A stretch of 64,000 nt of DNA from Closterium sp. NIES-65 (GCA_948144175.1 CANXME010002325.1:220344-284343), one strand, 5' to 3'; counted from the stretch's first letter, positions 24,084-40,796 are shown. Notes: generated by a model not told the origin, from the letters alone. Program-made: numbers and translations.

Positions 24084-25385
24084 CTAGCGAGGGATCTCTG
24101 TGGCCTCCGGGAACTGGTGACGCCACGCGTCCGTCAGGCGGCCAAAGCAGCGCTGGGTGGGGTGCGCACCCCCACACTGCTCACCCGCACGGTCGCCGGT
24201 GCGCAGGACGTAGGTGCACGGACCAAAGCCCCCACCTCGCTGGCGTGCAGTGTACCACTCACGGAGCTGCTGAGGGGACATGGTCTCACGACCGCGCTGC
24301 AGTTGCTGGCGCGGACCACCACCGGAGCCACTCCTCTGCGTAGACCCGCGACCAGCTCCACCGCCACCCCCGCCGCCTCCGCCGCCTCCGCCGCCTCCGC
24401 TACTACCGCCACCTCCGCCGCCTCCTCCACCGCCACCACCTCCGCCACCTCCGCTCCCACCGCCACCGCCGCCGCCGCCTCCGCCTCCACTGCCGCCACC
24501 GACACCTCCACCCCCACCTCCACTCCCACCGCCACCCCCACTCCCCCCGCCGCCTCCACCTCCACCTCCACCGCCCCCGCTCGCTCCTCCAGTGCCCCTG
24601 CCCCCCTTGCCCTTGCCAGAGCGGCGTCTCCCGCTAGGGGCAGACGCCGCACCGACCGACTCAAGACCAAGGAGGTCGGCCGCAGCAGAGGCAACAGAGG
24701 GCAGAAGGGGGGAGGGAGAACACCCCTCAAAGATGGGGGTGCGCGGGTCACCACGAGAGGCCCCTACAGCGACTATGCTCTTCTCGGCCGCTAGGAGGGA
24801 CTTCTCGAGGAGGTCAACACTGAGAGTGGTGGGACAGACTGAGAGGAAGTGGTCCCTGACTACGCGAAGGGAGTCAGGGAGGCGAGTGACTAGAAAGTAG
24901 AGAGTGATGTACATGGGGGGGGGGTTCTTGGCGCAGAAGTCAGCAGGAAGCGCAGCGCGGTAGCGAGTGTCACTAGTGCGGAGGTGCGTAATGAGGTCAG
25001 CGACTGTGGGAAAGGCAGCAAGGTCAGGGAAGAGGTGCGGTAGCATGAGACGGCTCAGTGCAGCAGTGGCAGGGGAGGAGTAGCGTGCAACTACAGCGTC
25101 GTACAAGGTCTGAGCACTCTTGTACTGACTAAAGTGCGCACGCTCAGAGGTAGGGAGGTGGCGACGCACAGCAAGACGTGCAGCAGCATCGCGCGTGGCC
25201 CACTGTGAGCGAACAGTGGCGTCAACATCAGCAGCAGGAGCAGGAGAGGAACCAGAGGTGAGGTCAAAGAGGGAGAGACCGTCTGCCCTATCGCACTGTA
25301 AGAACAGCTGCAGGTCATCTACCCAGACGTCAAAGTCAATGGCTCGACCCTCGGCGTCAAAAGCGAGGACACTAGGGGTAGCCAT
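24084..25385 (-). CDS. copia-3 gag, ended by TAG
   Basis: Starts at the ATG at 25385 (MATPSVLAFDAEGRAIDF), which remains after TRIM insertion because the 5-bp target duplication contains it. About 433 residues: a gag-like domain (WATRDAAARLAVRRHLP; MYITLYFLVTRLPDSLR), a glycine tract (about 24355-24590) and a C-C-H-C cluster (CTYVLRTGDRAGEQC, HxxxxC). It stops at TAG (24084-24086) right after EIPR, where copia-1 has TGG (Trp). Gag packages element RNA in virus-like particles. The protein could be made, but joined gag-pol could not without stop suppression. Confidence 0.85.
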   Translation of the reverse strand: MATPSVLAFDAEGRAIDFDVWVDDLQLFLQCDRADGLSLFDLTSGSSPAPAADVDATVRSQWATRDAAARLAVRRHLPTSERAHFSQYKSAQTLYDAVVARYSSPATAALSRLMLPHLFPDLAAFPTVADLITHLRTSDTRYRAALPADFCAKNPPPMYITLYFLVTRLPDSLRVVRDHFLSVCPTTLSVDLLEKSLLAAEKSIVAVGASRGDPRTPIFEGCSPSPLLPSVASAAADLLGLESVGAASAPSGRRRSGKGKGGRGTGGASGGGGGGGGGGGGSGGGGGSGGGGGGVGGGSGGGGGGGGGGGSGGGGGGGGGGGGGGGGSSGGGGGGGGGGGGGGAGRGSTQRSGSGGGPRQQLQRGRETMSPQQLREWYTARQRGGGFGPCTYVLRTGDRAGEQCGGAHPTQRCFGRLTDAWRHQFPEATEIPR

Positions 25386-25762
25386 TGTCAGAATCCCAAC
25401 CACTAGACCATTGGGATAAAAGGGCTTGTTTCAGTAGCGGGTCAGTGCGCCCATAACCCCCCAGGCAAACGCGCCTGTAACCCCCCCTAGGATCGATCGG
25501 GGATCTCACAGTGTAGCTCTACTGACACCCCCCCACACTGGGAGGCCCAGGACTGAGCACAGTGGCAACGGCCAACATGTGCATACACCGGGATTCGAAC
25601 CCGAGACCGCTCTGATACCATGTCAGAATCCCAACCACTAGACCATTGGGATAAAAGGGCTTGTTTCAGTAGCGGGTCAGTGCGCCCATAACCCCCCAGG
25701 CAAACGCGCCTGTAACCCCCCCTAGGATCGATCGGGGATCTCACAGTGTAGCTCTACTGACA
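25386..25762 (-). mobile_element. TRIM (miniature LTR retrotransposon) inside copia-3
   Basis: Two 142-bp repeats, identical by eye, with TGTCAG...CTGACA ends (25386-25527 and 25621-25762) flank a 93-bp interior. The interior begins (minus strand) with TGGTATCAGAGC, the initiator-Met PBS, and ends with a GTGTGGGGGGG polypurine tract. Both sides carry GCCAT (25381-25385, 25763-25767). It has no coding capacity, so it depends on helper proteins. Identical LTRs imply a recent insertion, younger than copia-3. A tRNA-like Pol III promoter spans the LTR/PBS junction (separate entry). Confidence 0.95.
25591..25645 (-). promoter_or_regulatory. tRNA-like A box and B box across the TRIM LTR/PBS junction
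   Basis: On the minus strand the 5' LTR end carries TGGTCTAGTGG (25635-25645), a perfect A-box match inside a stretch very like the tRNA-Glu D arm. The interior carries GGTTCGAATCC (25591-25601), a perfect B box with its T-stem context. The 33-nt gap is tRNA-like. The PBS lies between them. A second A box occurs in the other LTR (25400-25410). Promoter activity is inferred. Confidence 0.6.
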
Positions 25763-25849
25763 GCCATGACAGCAGTAGACTAGCAGCACACACAGTAGGG
25801 AAAGGGCAGTGCAGTGACAGAGGCTCTGTGCTTACCGGACGGGGCTGCT

Positions 25850-26740
25850 CGGGCGGCTCGGAGGTAGGGCGCGTCGGCGGCTCGGTGGCTCGGCTGCACG
25901 GCGGCTCGGCTGCAGGGCGGCTCGGCTGCTGGGCGGCTCGGCTGCTCGGCTGCTGGGCGGCTCGGCTGCAGGGCGGCTCGGCTGCTCGGCTGTCCGGCTG
26001 CTCAGCTGCTGGGCGGCTCGGCTGTGCTGCTGTACGGCGGCGCGGCGGTCGGCTGCTCGGCTAGGTGAGGCAGCTCGGGCGGCTCGGGTGGCGGGCGGCG
26101 CTGCAGCAGATGACGAGGCCGCAGGGAAGGCGGCGGGGCCGCAAGTGAGGGCGGCGGGGACCGCAAGTAAGGGCGGCGGGGACCGCAGGTAAGGGCGGCG
26201 GGGACCGCAGGTGAGGGCGGTGGGGCCGCAGGTAGGGCGGGTGGGCCGCAGGTAGGGCGGCTGGGCCGCAGGCAGGGCGGCGGGGCCGCAGGTAGGGCGG
26301 CTGGGCCGCAGGTAGGGCGGCGGGGCGGGGCCGTAGGTAGGGCGACGGGGCCGGGTCGAAGGTAGGGCGACGGGGCCGGTACGCAGGTAGGGCGACGGGG
26401 CCGGGGCCGGGGCGCAGGTAGGGCGACGGGGCCGGGCCCGGGGCGCAGGTAGGGCGACGGGGCCGGGATCGGAGGTGGGGCGACGGGGCCAGGGTCGCAA
26501 GCAGGGCGACGGGGCCGGGGCCGGGGCGCAGGTAGGGCGACGGGGCTAGGGCCGGGGTCGCAGGTATGGCGACGGGGCCAGGGTCGCAGGTGGGGCGACG
26601 GGGCCGGGGCGCAGGTAGGGCGACGGGGCCGAGGCGCAGGTAGGGCGACGGGGCCGGGGCGCAGGTAGGGCGACGGGGCCGAGGCGCAGGTAGGGCGACG
26701 GGGCCGGGGCCCTAGGTAGGGCGACGGGGTCGCTAGGGCG
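25850..26740 (-). repeat. GC-rich minisatellites in copia-3 leader
   Basis: About 25850-26060 repeats GGGCGGCTCGGCTG-type units; about 26140-26740 repeats units built on GGTAGGGCGACGGGGCCG (roughly 20-25 bp). The tract separates the PBS from gag. Confidence 0.88.
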
Positions 26741-26898
26741 ACGAATCAGGGGCCGCTAAGGCGGCGCGACTTGGCCGCTAGGGCGGCTCGACGAAGTCAG
26801 AGAGGGGAGCGCGACTCGGGCTGAGCGCGCTCCGGGCAGGAAAAAAAAAAAAAACTTTCGACTTGGTCGGCCCTAGGCACAGTTCCCACGAGGGAACC

Positions 26899-26910
26899 TG
26901 CTCGATACCA
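26899..26910 (-). other. copia-3 primer-binding site
   Basis: The minus strand reads TGGTATCGAGCAGG directly after the 5' LTR: the initiator-Met PBS lacking one A. This may weaken priming. Confidence 0.75.
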
Positions 26911-27032
26911 TGTGAGAATTGAAACGGGAATGATGCATTAAGGAATGGAATGTGGTACAAATATGCAACCCTAGAAATGTGTACCCCATATAGGCTACCC
27001 CACTACAGTCTACAGAACATTATGATTTGACA
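26911..27032 (-). repeat. copia-3 5' LTR
   Basis: 122-bp partner of 19044-19165, ending TTTGACA and followed by CATAT. Confidence 0.95.
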
Positions 27033-27037
27033 CATAT

Positions 27038-27220
27038 CCACTCCTCCCTGTTGCAGCCCGTGGAAATCAGAGCGATTTCCGGATCCTGGAGAATAGGCGT
27101 GATCAGCGCAGAGGTGCGCAAGGGTGCAGCTGCGACAGTGGACCCCAACGTTAGCATTCGGAATGAAGGAAAAAACCGAAGGTGCGAAACACGGATGCGA
27201 AAGATCATCGCAATTACCAT
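27038..27220 (-). pseudogene. LINE ORF1, upstream fragment
   Basis: Minus-strand frame (MVIAMIFRIRVSH to NREEWIC) joins in frame to 18873-19043 when copia-3 is removed. Function is inferred only from its position upstream of a LINE ORF2. Confidence 0.4.
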
Positions 27221-28059
27221 TGATCCTATGCACCCTTCCCAAGGTAAGGTGCCACTTCCCTATGTTATTCTGCCGCTCTGTGACGAACATATCATGATTT
27301 GAGTCATAATGGTGTCCGCTGCAGAGAGAGCAGGATAGCGAAGGATAGTGGACCAGAATCTTCTTGCCGTTACACAATGAATCTTCTTGAGTGTAGGCAT
27401 TCCCAACTTGAATCCGCCTGTTTGTACTCTTTACCGGATTTTCCGCACGTCCTATCTCTCCGTCCCCCATGTGTAGCTCTTCATGCCTCCCGATTTCATC
27501 ATCACATTCGTTTCCTCCCACTTCTTGAAATCTGGTCGCATGGCTATGCCTTCTGCTGATTTCCTCGTCTCTTATTGAAATATACCTCGCGCGGTTCCTC
27601 CTTCGGCGTCGCTCGTATTTTCAGGATCGCTTACTGACATTGCGCGTATAGAATCAGGGTGTTACCAGCGGCTCCGTGCTTCCACCGCGTACCAGCCGAG
27701 CAGGGACGAAGCAATTTTTTTTAACGTTTTAACGAAGGACTGCTGTTGCATTCACGAATTCAAACAAATACGTGAACATTCTCGTAGATTTACATTTCAC
27801 GATTCTTTTTTTCTTGGTCATAGAGTGTCGTCTGCACTCTAGCGTGACGTTCCCGAGAACAAAGCTTTGGCGTTTGGTCGTCACGAATCAAGGATTCTTA
27901 TTTTTTATTGAACGACAGGTTCAGGTCGATTGAACAATACGTTTCTCGAAGTGCCGGAGAGATTGGACTCAGAAACATATATTAATTTAGCAAGACTCTT
28001 GTCGGCTATCTCTCTAGATTACATGATTGCATGTGACCTTAGAAGCTGAGCTGAGGAAG
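27221..28059. other. Spacer between LINE and DCD gene
   Basis: No convincing coding region. It probably holds the 5' end of the LINE and the DCD gene promoter. AT-rich homopolymer runs (about 27714, 27807, 27900) suggest non-coding DNA. I see no clear TATA box or LINE boundary. Confidence 0.5.
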
Positions 28060-33955
<5,896 letters not shown>

Positions 33956-33982
33956 GGGAGGTGGGATGGATGTGAATGCGGT

Positions 33983-34107
33983 GGAGGTTGGAAGGTTGAG
34001 ATGAGAGGTGGTGAGCTTCCTGGCGGATGGTGTGGCATTGAGGCAGCTCAAAACAAAATCGGTCGGCTACAGGCGAAACGGGTGATCGTATGATGGAGGT
34101 GGGAAGA
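33983..34107 (+). repeat. Degenerate duplicate of the DCD 3' coding end
   Basis: Resembles 33850-33970: GGATGGTGTGGC(A/G)TTGAG, CGGT(C/T)GG..CAGGC(A/G)AAAC and TGGAGGTGGGA recur in order. It lies after the stop codon and is frameshifted. Confidence 0.75.
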
Positions 34108-35073
34108 AATTGCAACATTTCATCGCTTCACTGCTCTTCATGCAATTTTCTTTGTGGTCTGTGTTGTGGTGGTTTCTGTTTGATGCTTGCGTATTTCTCC
34201 AGATGGCAGTGGAGCCAACTATCGTGCGAGAGCTTGCGTCGGTCCATTCTTTAATTGGTCGAGAAGAAGTTGAAGAGCAAGGATTATCAGGAGACTCGAA
34301 ACCAGTTGAGGATTCTCGTCAACAAGAACCAAGTGGAAGTACACCGGTTGCTGATTGGGCAGAAGAGACTGGGTAATTGTTTGTTGAGATTCCAAACTTC
34401 GCTGGTGAATGTTTACAACGCGTATACAGATTCCACTTTCTAGAGATTTGCAATGTGGTGCGTCTACCTCAACCCCATCAGCAATGAATCCTCTAGCAAA
34501 TGGTCTGAAGTCAAAGCCAGGTTCGGTTTGTCCATCTGCCAATCACATATGGCCGGGAGCTCCCTTCAGTGCTTCGGCTGAGGTGCGTGCCCCATGAAAC
34601 AAGGGATAGCCACAAATGTCCCCTCTAACCAGGCGCTTTTGCTTACATGGACCCTCTTTTCCTGAGAACTGGGCCTGCTGTTCGCGAAGCTGATTCTACC
34701 TCGCCGAGGTTTCGCGGGTCCATTCAACAAAAGGGCGGCAGATATTCGACACTCTCAAACTACGTAACAGTTCGCTATTGTTCGTGAGTGTATGAACCTC
34801 TGAATCAAATGCATACTTTTCGTGCTTCTTCCTGGATTCTCTGTTTAGTGCTTCACTTCTGCATCTGCTACTGATTTTGTTTCTTCGACTGAAATCCGCA
34901 AGCTTAGCTTGTCGTTTCACCATCCCAGGTACCTCAGGTTCTTGAATCTTGCAATCACCAAGTTATTACGTTTTTCAAAGATCGTGTAGTGAAATTTCTC
35001 CTCGCTTCTGTGGTTGTTAATATAGTCTACGCGTTCGCTGTTCCCAGTACTTCCGCTAGCGACGATATCCAAC
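34108..35073. other. Spacer with one small plus-strand reading frame
   Basis: An acceptor-like CTCCAG precedes ATG at 34204, which opens a 57-codon frame to 34376 (MAVEPTIVRELASVHSLIG). It might be a last exon of the DCD gene's 3' region, or chance. I see nothing else; the FAX promoter and 5' leader should be here. Confidence 0.35.
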
Positions 35074-36840
35074 ATGGCTGCTTGTTTGAGGGCAGGGGCT
35101 TTGGCAGGCGGTCAGGCCGGCAGACTATCGACCAGCTTGAACGGAAGTTTATTTGGGAAGTCATTTTCGTCTCTTTCCTCTGCTGGACCAACGCTGCGCC
35201 TTCGAAAGTCGCACGGCGTTCGAGCTGTAGCCGAGGTAAAGTCATTTTGCCTCTGACTACTTCTTGTGGTATTTTGATAGAATAAAAAAACTGCTTCTTC
35301 TTCCTTTCATTTCACCGTCGAGAGTGGGACTTTTCAACCTTCTTCTTTAAACAAATCTCCTCCATTCAGGATAACAAGGTCAAGGAGGAGCTCCAGAAGA
35401 TCGCATCTGAAGCGTCCAAGAAATTCCAGAAGATTACTGAAGGCGCTTCGCACGTCTTAGAAGACGCTGCCCATGCCATTGAAGACAAGGTTAAGCTTCC
35501 AACACCCGATGAGCTGCAAGAGCTTCAGGTGCAAACCCAGCAAGCAGCATCAGAGGTGAAGCATAAGGCCGAGATTCTGGCAGAGCAACTTAAAGTCCAA
35601 GCTGAGAAGGCAAAGGTGCAGATTAAGGAGCAGGCGGAGAAAGCGTCGCATCAGATAGAAGAAGCGCTGCATCACGTGGAGGAGAATAAGGATCAGATTG
35701 TTGCAGTTGCTAAAGACGCTCCGGAACCCATCAGGGAGATTGTGGAGACAGCCGTGTCATCACATTCTAAGGACGCTATCAGGAGAGGAGCTGTGATTCA
35801 TGACTTCTGTCTGGGAATCCCATATGGTAGGTCTCAGTTTCAACCTCCACCACCCTGAGTCACTGAGCTGTGATTGTTTGCTGTTGATTGCGTATCATGT
35901 CCTTGTGCTATTTGTTACTGTTGTGTATAGGTCACTTGGGTCATGTCTCAATGAAACTGCCTTGCTGTTTGTCTTCAGGTGCCCTGCTGGTGGTCGGAGG
36001 GGTGACCTGGTTCACTCTGGCAGGGAGCGTCAACGCCCTTCGATTTGGCATGATCGTTGGGGGTATTATTCTCGCGTGTAGCATCTCCAGCCTCCATGCC
36101 TGGCAGAATCACCGTCCTTCCGCACTGTACATTGCTATTCAAGGAGGTGAGTAATTCGTATTTCTATCAAGATTATTTTGAGACATTCAGGCTTGTCTGG
36201 TCGTGTGGCATTTCTCTTGCAGCGCGAACAGGGCACTACGAGCATAAAAGCTCAATTTCGTTCATTTTTTACCCCTTGATGTGCTTTCCCCTGCAGTGCT
36301 GTCAAGCTTTGTGTTCATCAATGAAGCAACTCGCTTCGCTGTGGTACGCTCTTGATGCTGTTTTTTCTTGTGCCCTGCTCTTTCTCTTTGCGTTATTGAT
36401 TTTGATTACGCATGCAACTGGAAGACAGCCTCCTGTGTCTGGGCAGTGGTACATGTTTACTGACAAATAGTTCTATTCAACAGTTCCTGCTATTATTCGT
36501 CCAAAATGACTCACATGCTGGTTCGCATTCCTTTCTGTGTGCTGATGTTGTCAGACCAAGGCACTCTTCCCAACTGGCTTGGCTGCACTTGCAAGGTATG
36601 ACATGCTGAGTCGCCTCCACTGTGCATGTTGGTGCTTTTGTTTAACTCTGCTGTTATTTTCAGCCGCTTTGCAGTTGCTTTCTGTCGCTGTTACCGCTAT
36701 CGATATTGTTGTCAACGCGTTCCACTCTCTTTGGCTGTGTGATTGCTCCCTCGTGCAGCTTGTTCATGGTGGCCTTCTATACGTACATTTTCATGTCTGG
36801 AGGAAACCGTCCGAAGGCACTAACACCTAGCCTTGCATAG
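35074..36840 (+). CDS. FAX: Plastid fatty-acid exporter, FAX/TMEM14 family
   Basis: Six exons with consistent phases: 35074-35235, 35370-35826, 35979-36146, 36297-36343, 36555-36595, 36759-36840; 318 residues. The first exon gives a Ser/Arg/Ala-rich chloroplast transit peptide. Residues about 55-200 form amphipathic, Lys/Glu/Ala-rich helices (apolipoprotein-like, as in one Arabidopsis FAX). The rest is a Tmemb_14 domain with four membrane segments: GALLVVGGVTWFTLAGS, RFGMIVGGIILACS, VLSSFVFINEATRF...LFPTGLAALAS and FMVAFYTYIFMSGGNRPK. FAX proteins move free fatty acids across the plastid inner envelope. The 47- and 41-bp exons are very short but restore the family sequence exactly. An alternative acceptor near 36662 gives a Cys/Arg-rich non-homologous end and is rejected. 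Confidence 0.9.
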
Positions 36841-37376
36841 CCTGGTAGTAGCAGAACATCAGCACCTTTGATGGGACCGCCAGAAGGGTACAGTGTTCCA
36901 TTGTACCACTAAACGTTTTCAGTTTTTGATGGTTGCAGTTGACTCTGCACACAAGAAACCTCCATAGGAAAAATCCATGCGCATCACATGTTAGCAGTGC
37001 TCAACATTTCAATTGAAGAGACACCATGCTAAGTAGATAGCACATTGATACCATATGATTCTTGCAATACTAGGTTCAAGCTGAAAAATGGTAAGCATGT
37101 TCGTAATGATGATTTGCATTTTGCTCCTTACCTGAACATTTGTTGGTGCTAACCCTACATGCGCTCAGGCACGTGTTACTAGAATCAGTGCCTTACAAGT
37201 AACTACGGTTAACCAAACTCCGCCTATATTATCAAAATAAATGACAACTCACGCAGTGAGCACAAACACACGCAAGCAAACAGGGTCAAGAGAGCAAAGC
37301 GTCAGCCAAGCTCGGAGGTTAGTACAGTCAGTGTCAGTGACCGTCAGATGAACTCGCCAGATGAAGCGGTGAACAC
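36841..37376. other. Convergent intergenic region FAX / cyclin 1
   Basis: AT-richer, no coding signal. It should hold the 3' ends of both convergent genes. No structured repeat seen. Confidence 0.5.
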
Positions 37377-38372
37377 TCAAGGAGACTCAGGCAACACCCT
37401 AGCCGTTACAGCTGGACATCGGTACGACTCCACCTCCCGCGGCGGTGTCCGTACGCCCTTCTCGCACGCTGCTTGACACTCGTACGGATGCGTACGAGCC
37501 ACATTGCCTTGGGGCCCCTTGAACATTGTGAGTGCTGACATGTCAATGAGGGAAGCTGCGTCGAAGGCAACCTCTGACTGCCACAGCTCCGCTTCAAGCT
37601 TCTTGCAGTACGCATAGAAGGCTTCAGTTGTAACGTTCATGCGGAAGTCCAGGCGGAACAGTAGTTCCATCTCCAGACGGTTCATCTCGGCAGTTGTGAC
37701 TCCGCCGACTTTGGCGTAGTACGCGTTGTTGAAATACCTGAACGGAAATGAAACGGAAACAAATAGGAGAACTTGGTGAGATGAGGTGTCATGGGTGCAC
37801 GTTGTTAGGCTGAACGGCCAGAACATGAAGTTTGATCCACATTGACATTTCAATCATCGCTGAACATGATACTGGGCTCTTTTTTGCTTGCACCATTGTT
37901 GTTTTCTGTTATCCTACCAAAAATGGGAGAAGCTTAATTTGGCAAGTTTGCACAGTAGCACTTACGAGTCATCGAGAAATTTCGCGGCGACCATGACGGA
38001 TGTGATGAGCAGGCGATGCACATTGAGTGACGTCACCACCATGTCATCATGCCGCTCCACCATCTTCTCCACATAGATATACGCCAGGACGAAGCACGCA
38101 GGGCTGCAATTGGCGTATTTAAATATCCTCTCCATGTACTTTTCGACTCCGATGGCCGGAGCGCGCAGCCCGTGAAAAACGGTCAGCTTCTCTTCGCTGC
38201 CCTTGGCTTGATTGGCCTCGTTCCGCTCCACGATTTGGTCGTAGATCGTCGCGAGGACAGAAAGAACGCGAGGCCTTTCGCAAAGCAAGTTCGGATCGAG
38301 CTCTAAGGTGGCGAGGCAGCTGGGAGCAGCCTTGGCCTGTGCGCTGAACGACAGAGAACCCCCCTTGCCCAT
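37377..38372 (-). CDS. P/U-type (PHO80-like) cyclin 1
   Basis: Two exons on the minus strand: 38372-37966 and 37737-37377, joined in phase 2 within ..LDDS|YFNNAYYAKVGG; 255 residues. The cyclin box has the plant P/U-type signature (RAPAIGVEKYMERIFKYANCSPACFVLAYIYVEKM, then NVHRLLITSVMVAAKFLDD, then NRLEMELLFRLDF). These cyclins partner CDKA-type kinases and, by analogy with yeast Pho80, are linked to nutrient status and cell-cycle entry. The C-terminus carries KGVRTPPREVESYR, nearly identical to its neighbour's, including a TPPR possible phosphorylation site. The intron position is shared with cyclin 2, so they are tandem duplicates. Confidence 0.92.
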
Positions 38373-40796
38373 TTTGACTTAAGACTGTTTGCCTTGCGGA
38401 AGAAATGCGCCTGATTTGGATTCACAACTAAAATTCAAAGAATGGCTGAGTTTGCAGGAAATGTAGCACCGAATGCCGATTGCTGGAATATGAGCTCGCA
38501 CACGAATGCTAATGAAAGACACGCACAGCACGCGACGGAGGTCTCTGAGAAGGTAAGGAAGTGGCAAGCGAAGAGGCAGACGATTAGGTTACTAAGGAAA
38601 CGGAAGCAGGAAGGCGACGAGAGAAAGGGCTCGGGGTGACCCGTGCAGAACGAGAGGCACACCTGAGCGAAATATGAGGATTAGGACGAATGAATGGTAA
38701 GCTTATATTTTGTTCGAGCGAGGATGAACGCGTAAATGGCCGACAGCGGGCAAAGCGACTCTGCCTCGCTTCCCTCTCTGGCTGGCCCCCTCCAGGTCTC
38801 TGGCTCTCTGGGGTTGGCTCGCTGCTTCTCGGGCTCTGATTCTCTGGCTCGCCTGGCGGACAGTCTGCCTCTCTCTCAACAACTCTCTGTCTGACATTGG
38901 CAAAAGACGAGGGCTACCGCTATCCACGTGGAATGCATCGAATGGATCGATTCACGATCGACGGTCTGAAACCTAGCATGAAATTACGATCTTTTGGAGA
39001 TTGGGAAAATCGAGGTGTCGAATGGGGAGAGATGAAACGGCTTAAGAAGTTTGATTGGCTGGTTTGTGTCATAGCTGGAGGCTTTATGTACAGTGTGTGT
39101 CGTGGTGATAGGAGGAGGATGAGATGAAACGCAGGGGGTGCACGATGATGGAGGGCTGATTGGTCGGAAGGGGAGCGGGAGGGGTACTAAGAGTATCAAA
39201 ACTCGCAGCGACAACATTGTGAAATGAAACGAGGCGCATGCGTGTGATGCGATGAGATCGAAGCGCTGCCGTCAATCGACCCGCCAGTGCCCACTTTCGA
39301 AAATCTCTGCCTCGACCACGGGTTGGTCCCTTGGACACAGCTACCGCTGATTGGCTGACCATGGCCTCCTGGTCCCACAGCGCGTACCCTTCCTTTCTTT
39401 CAGATGCTGGAAAGGAAAGAGAAGGAAGTGACAGGCTGGCAGACATTTCCATCCCTCTCTGTAGGCGAGTCGCATTTGGGGGGGATGTTTTCGGGTTTCC
39501 CAGCAACAGCTGGCCTGCGACATGGCTGGAACGTGCCCAGCTGTTCCCTGCGCACCCTGACCAGGGTGCCGTTGGGTTCGCCAGCCATCCATTTCACGCC
39601 ACAGCGTCTCGATGATGAGACGCAGTGACTTCTGTCGTATGCATTCGGGGAACATTTCATGCCTACGTGGCAGGAACCATGAGTTTCGCTGTCGCCCAAC
39701 CCCGAATCGAGTCGCATTGCCCTCCTTTAGAGCACAGCCTGCGATAGAAGGAGCTGAGCAGCGACCACAGCTCAATTCTAACGATGACGGCGAAAGCAAG
39801 GGATGACCTTTGCGCCAGAAATCAGGGGAGCAATTTGTGCCAACGGACACGCAAATGTGAGGACGTGGTGTGAAAAGGCCCGCGAAGCATTTGCCCGCCG
39901 GTGGCGGAAAACGACAGGCAGGACCAAAAGTTTGCGCATCGACGCCGATGTGTCACTTTCCATACAGCGACAACCCAAGAACGAGCCAGTGCAGCTGCAT
40001 AACTGTAGTGTACATAAACCAATACAAGGTTGCGAGATCACAAGTCACAGAAACCATGTTTGTTTACCTTCACAGGTGCATGAAATTTATTGAGAGGGAA
40101 CTCAATTTAGTCTGGTTCAACGAATGGAAGCGGAAGGAAGCAAAGTAGTTTTTTTAGATGAAGCCAGCTGCGCTGCCCCATTTGTTATTCTTGTAACGAC
40201 AACAATCCTTGTTAGTGGCTACCATGGACATTTGCCTGGACAGTGATGGCTAAGGTTGCAACTGGAGTGAAAGAAAGCATTCGTGAAGAATTCTTGACAT
40301 CATTATGGAATAAGCGTGGTAATACTATTTGGATTTCAATTGCTAGTCTACACAAACCAAGGGAAAATATAGCACAAGGAGAGAGTCTCTCCGAATTCAA
40401 GTGTGACATGGCTACGCCGCATGATGTCGCCTTATGTCCTCCAGCCCTTCCGTGCTTCACAGCACATAACACGCATCCCAATCAGACAGCCACATATTGT
40501 GTTCCTGTGTCTGAATGGCGCCGAATATGATGCGACGTTACATCATATGCTTTCCCCCAGCTTCTAGATTTCTAACATCAACAGGCTCCTCTCCCCTTAC
40601 GAGGATTCCTACACATCTACAAGTCTTAAGGAATCTACTCATTAGTGCACTCGACTATAGTAAGTGAGCAAGTGTATCTTGTCAAGATCGTATATGTATG
40701 GACGAGCGCAATCACTTGACGCGCCCATCCCCTTGTGCCGCCACCTGCCATCATCCGTCAGCGATATCAGTTCTGTCAAAACGTTAACGCCGACCG
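38373..40796. other. Intergenic region between the two cyclins
   Basis: About 2.4 kb with scattered reading frames on both strands but none with recognisable domains or splice support. It contains the promoter of cyclin 1 and the 3' region of cyclin 2. Nothing else is supported. Confidence 0.5.

Larger units (their letters stand above)
19044..27032 (-). mobile_element. Complete Ty1/copia retrotransposon copia-3
   Basis: About 8.0 kb including a 377-bp TRIM. Flanked by CATAT target duplications (19039-19043 and 27033-27037). The 122-bp LTRs differ at four positions by eye, so the insertion is not very recent. It carries a PBS, minisatellite leader, gag, PR-INT-RT-RH. One TAG splits gag from pol; otherwise pol is open. 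Its target is LINE ORF1. Confidence 0.95.

Noticed and set aside
25585..25665. A genuine tRNA-Glu gene
   Set aside because: Only D-arm and T-arm parts are tRNA-like; the anticodon region is replaced by LTR end and PBS, and the acceptor stem does not pair. It belongs to a TRIM.
36579..36757. Alternative FAX exon from an acceptor near 36662
   Set aside because: Gives a Cys/Arg-rich end; the acceptor at 36758 restores the family sequence FMVAFYTYIFMSGGN in correct phase.
39341..39850. 169-codon minus-strand frame between the cyclins
   Set aside because: Overlaps other frames of similar length on both strands and shows no recognisable family or composition typical of a protein.
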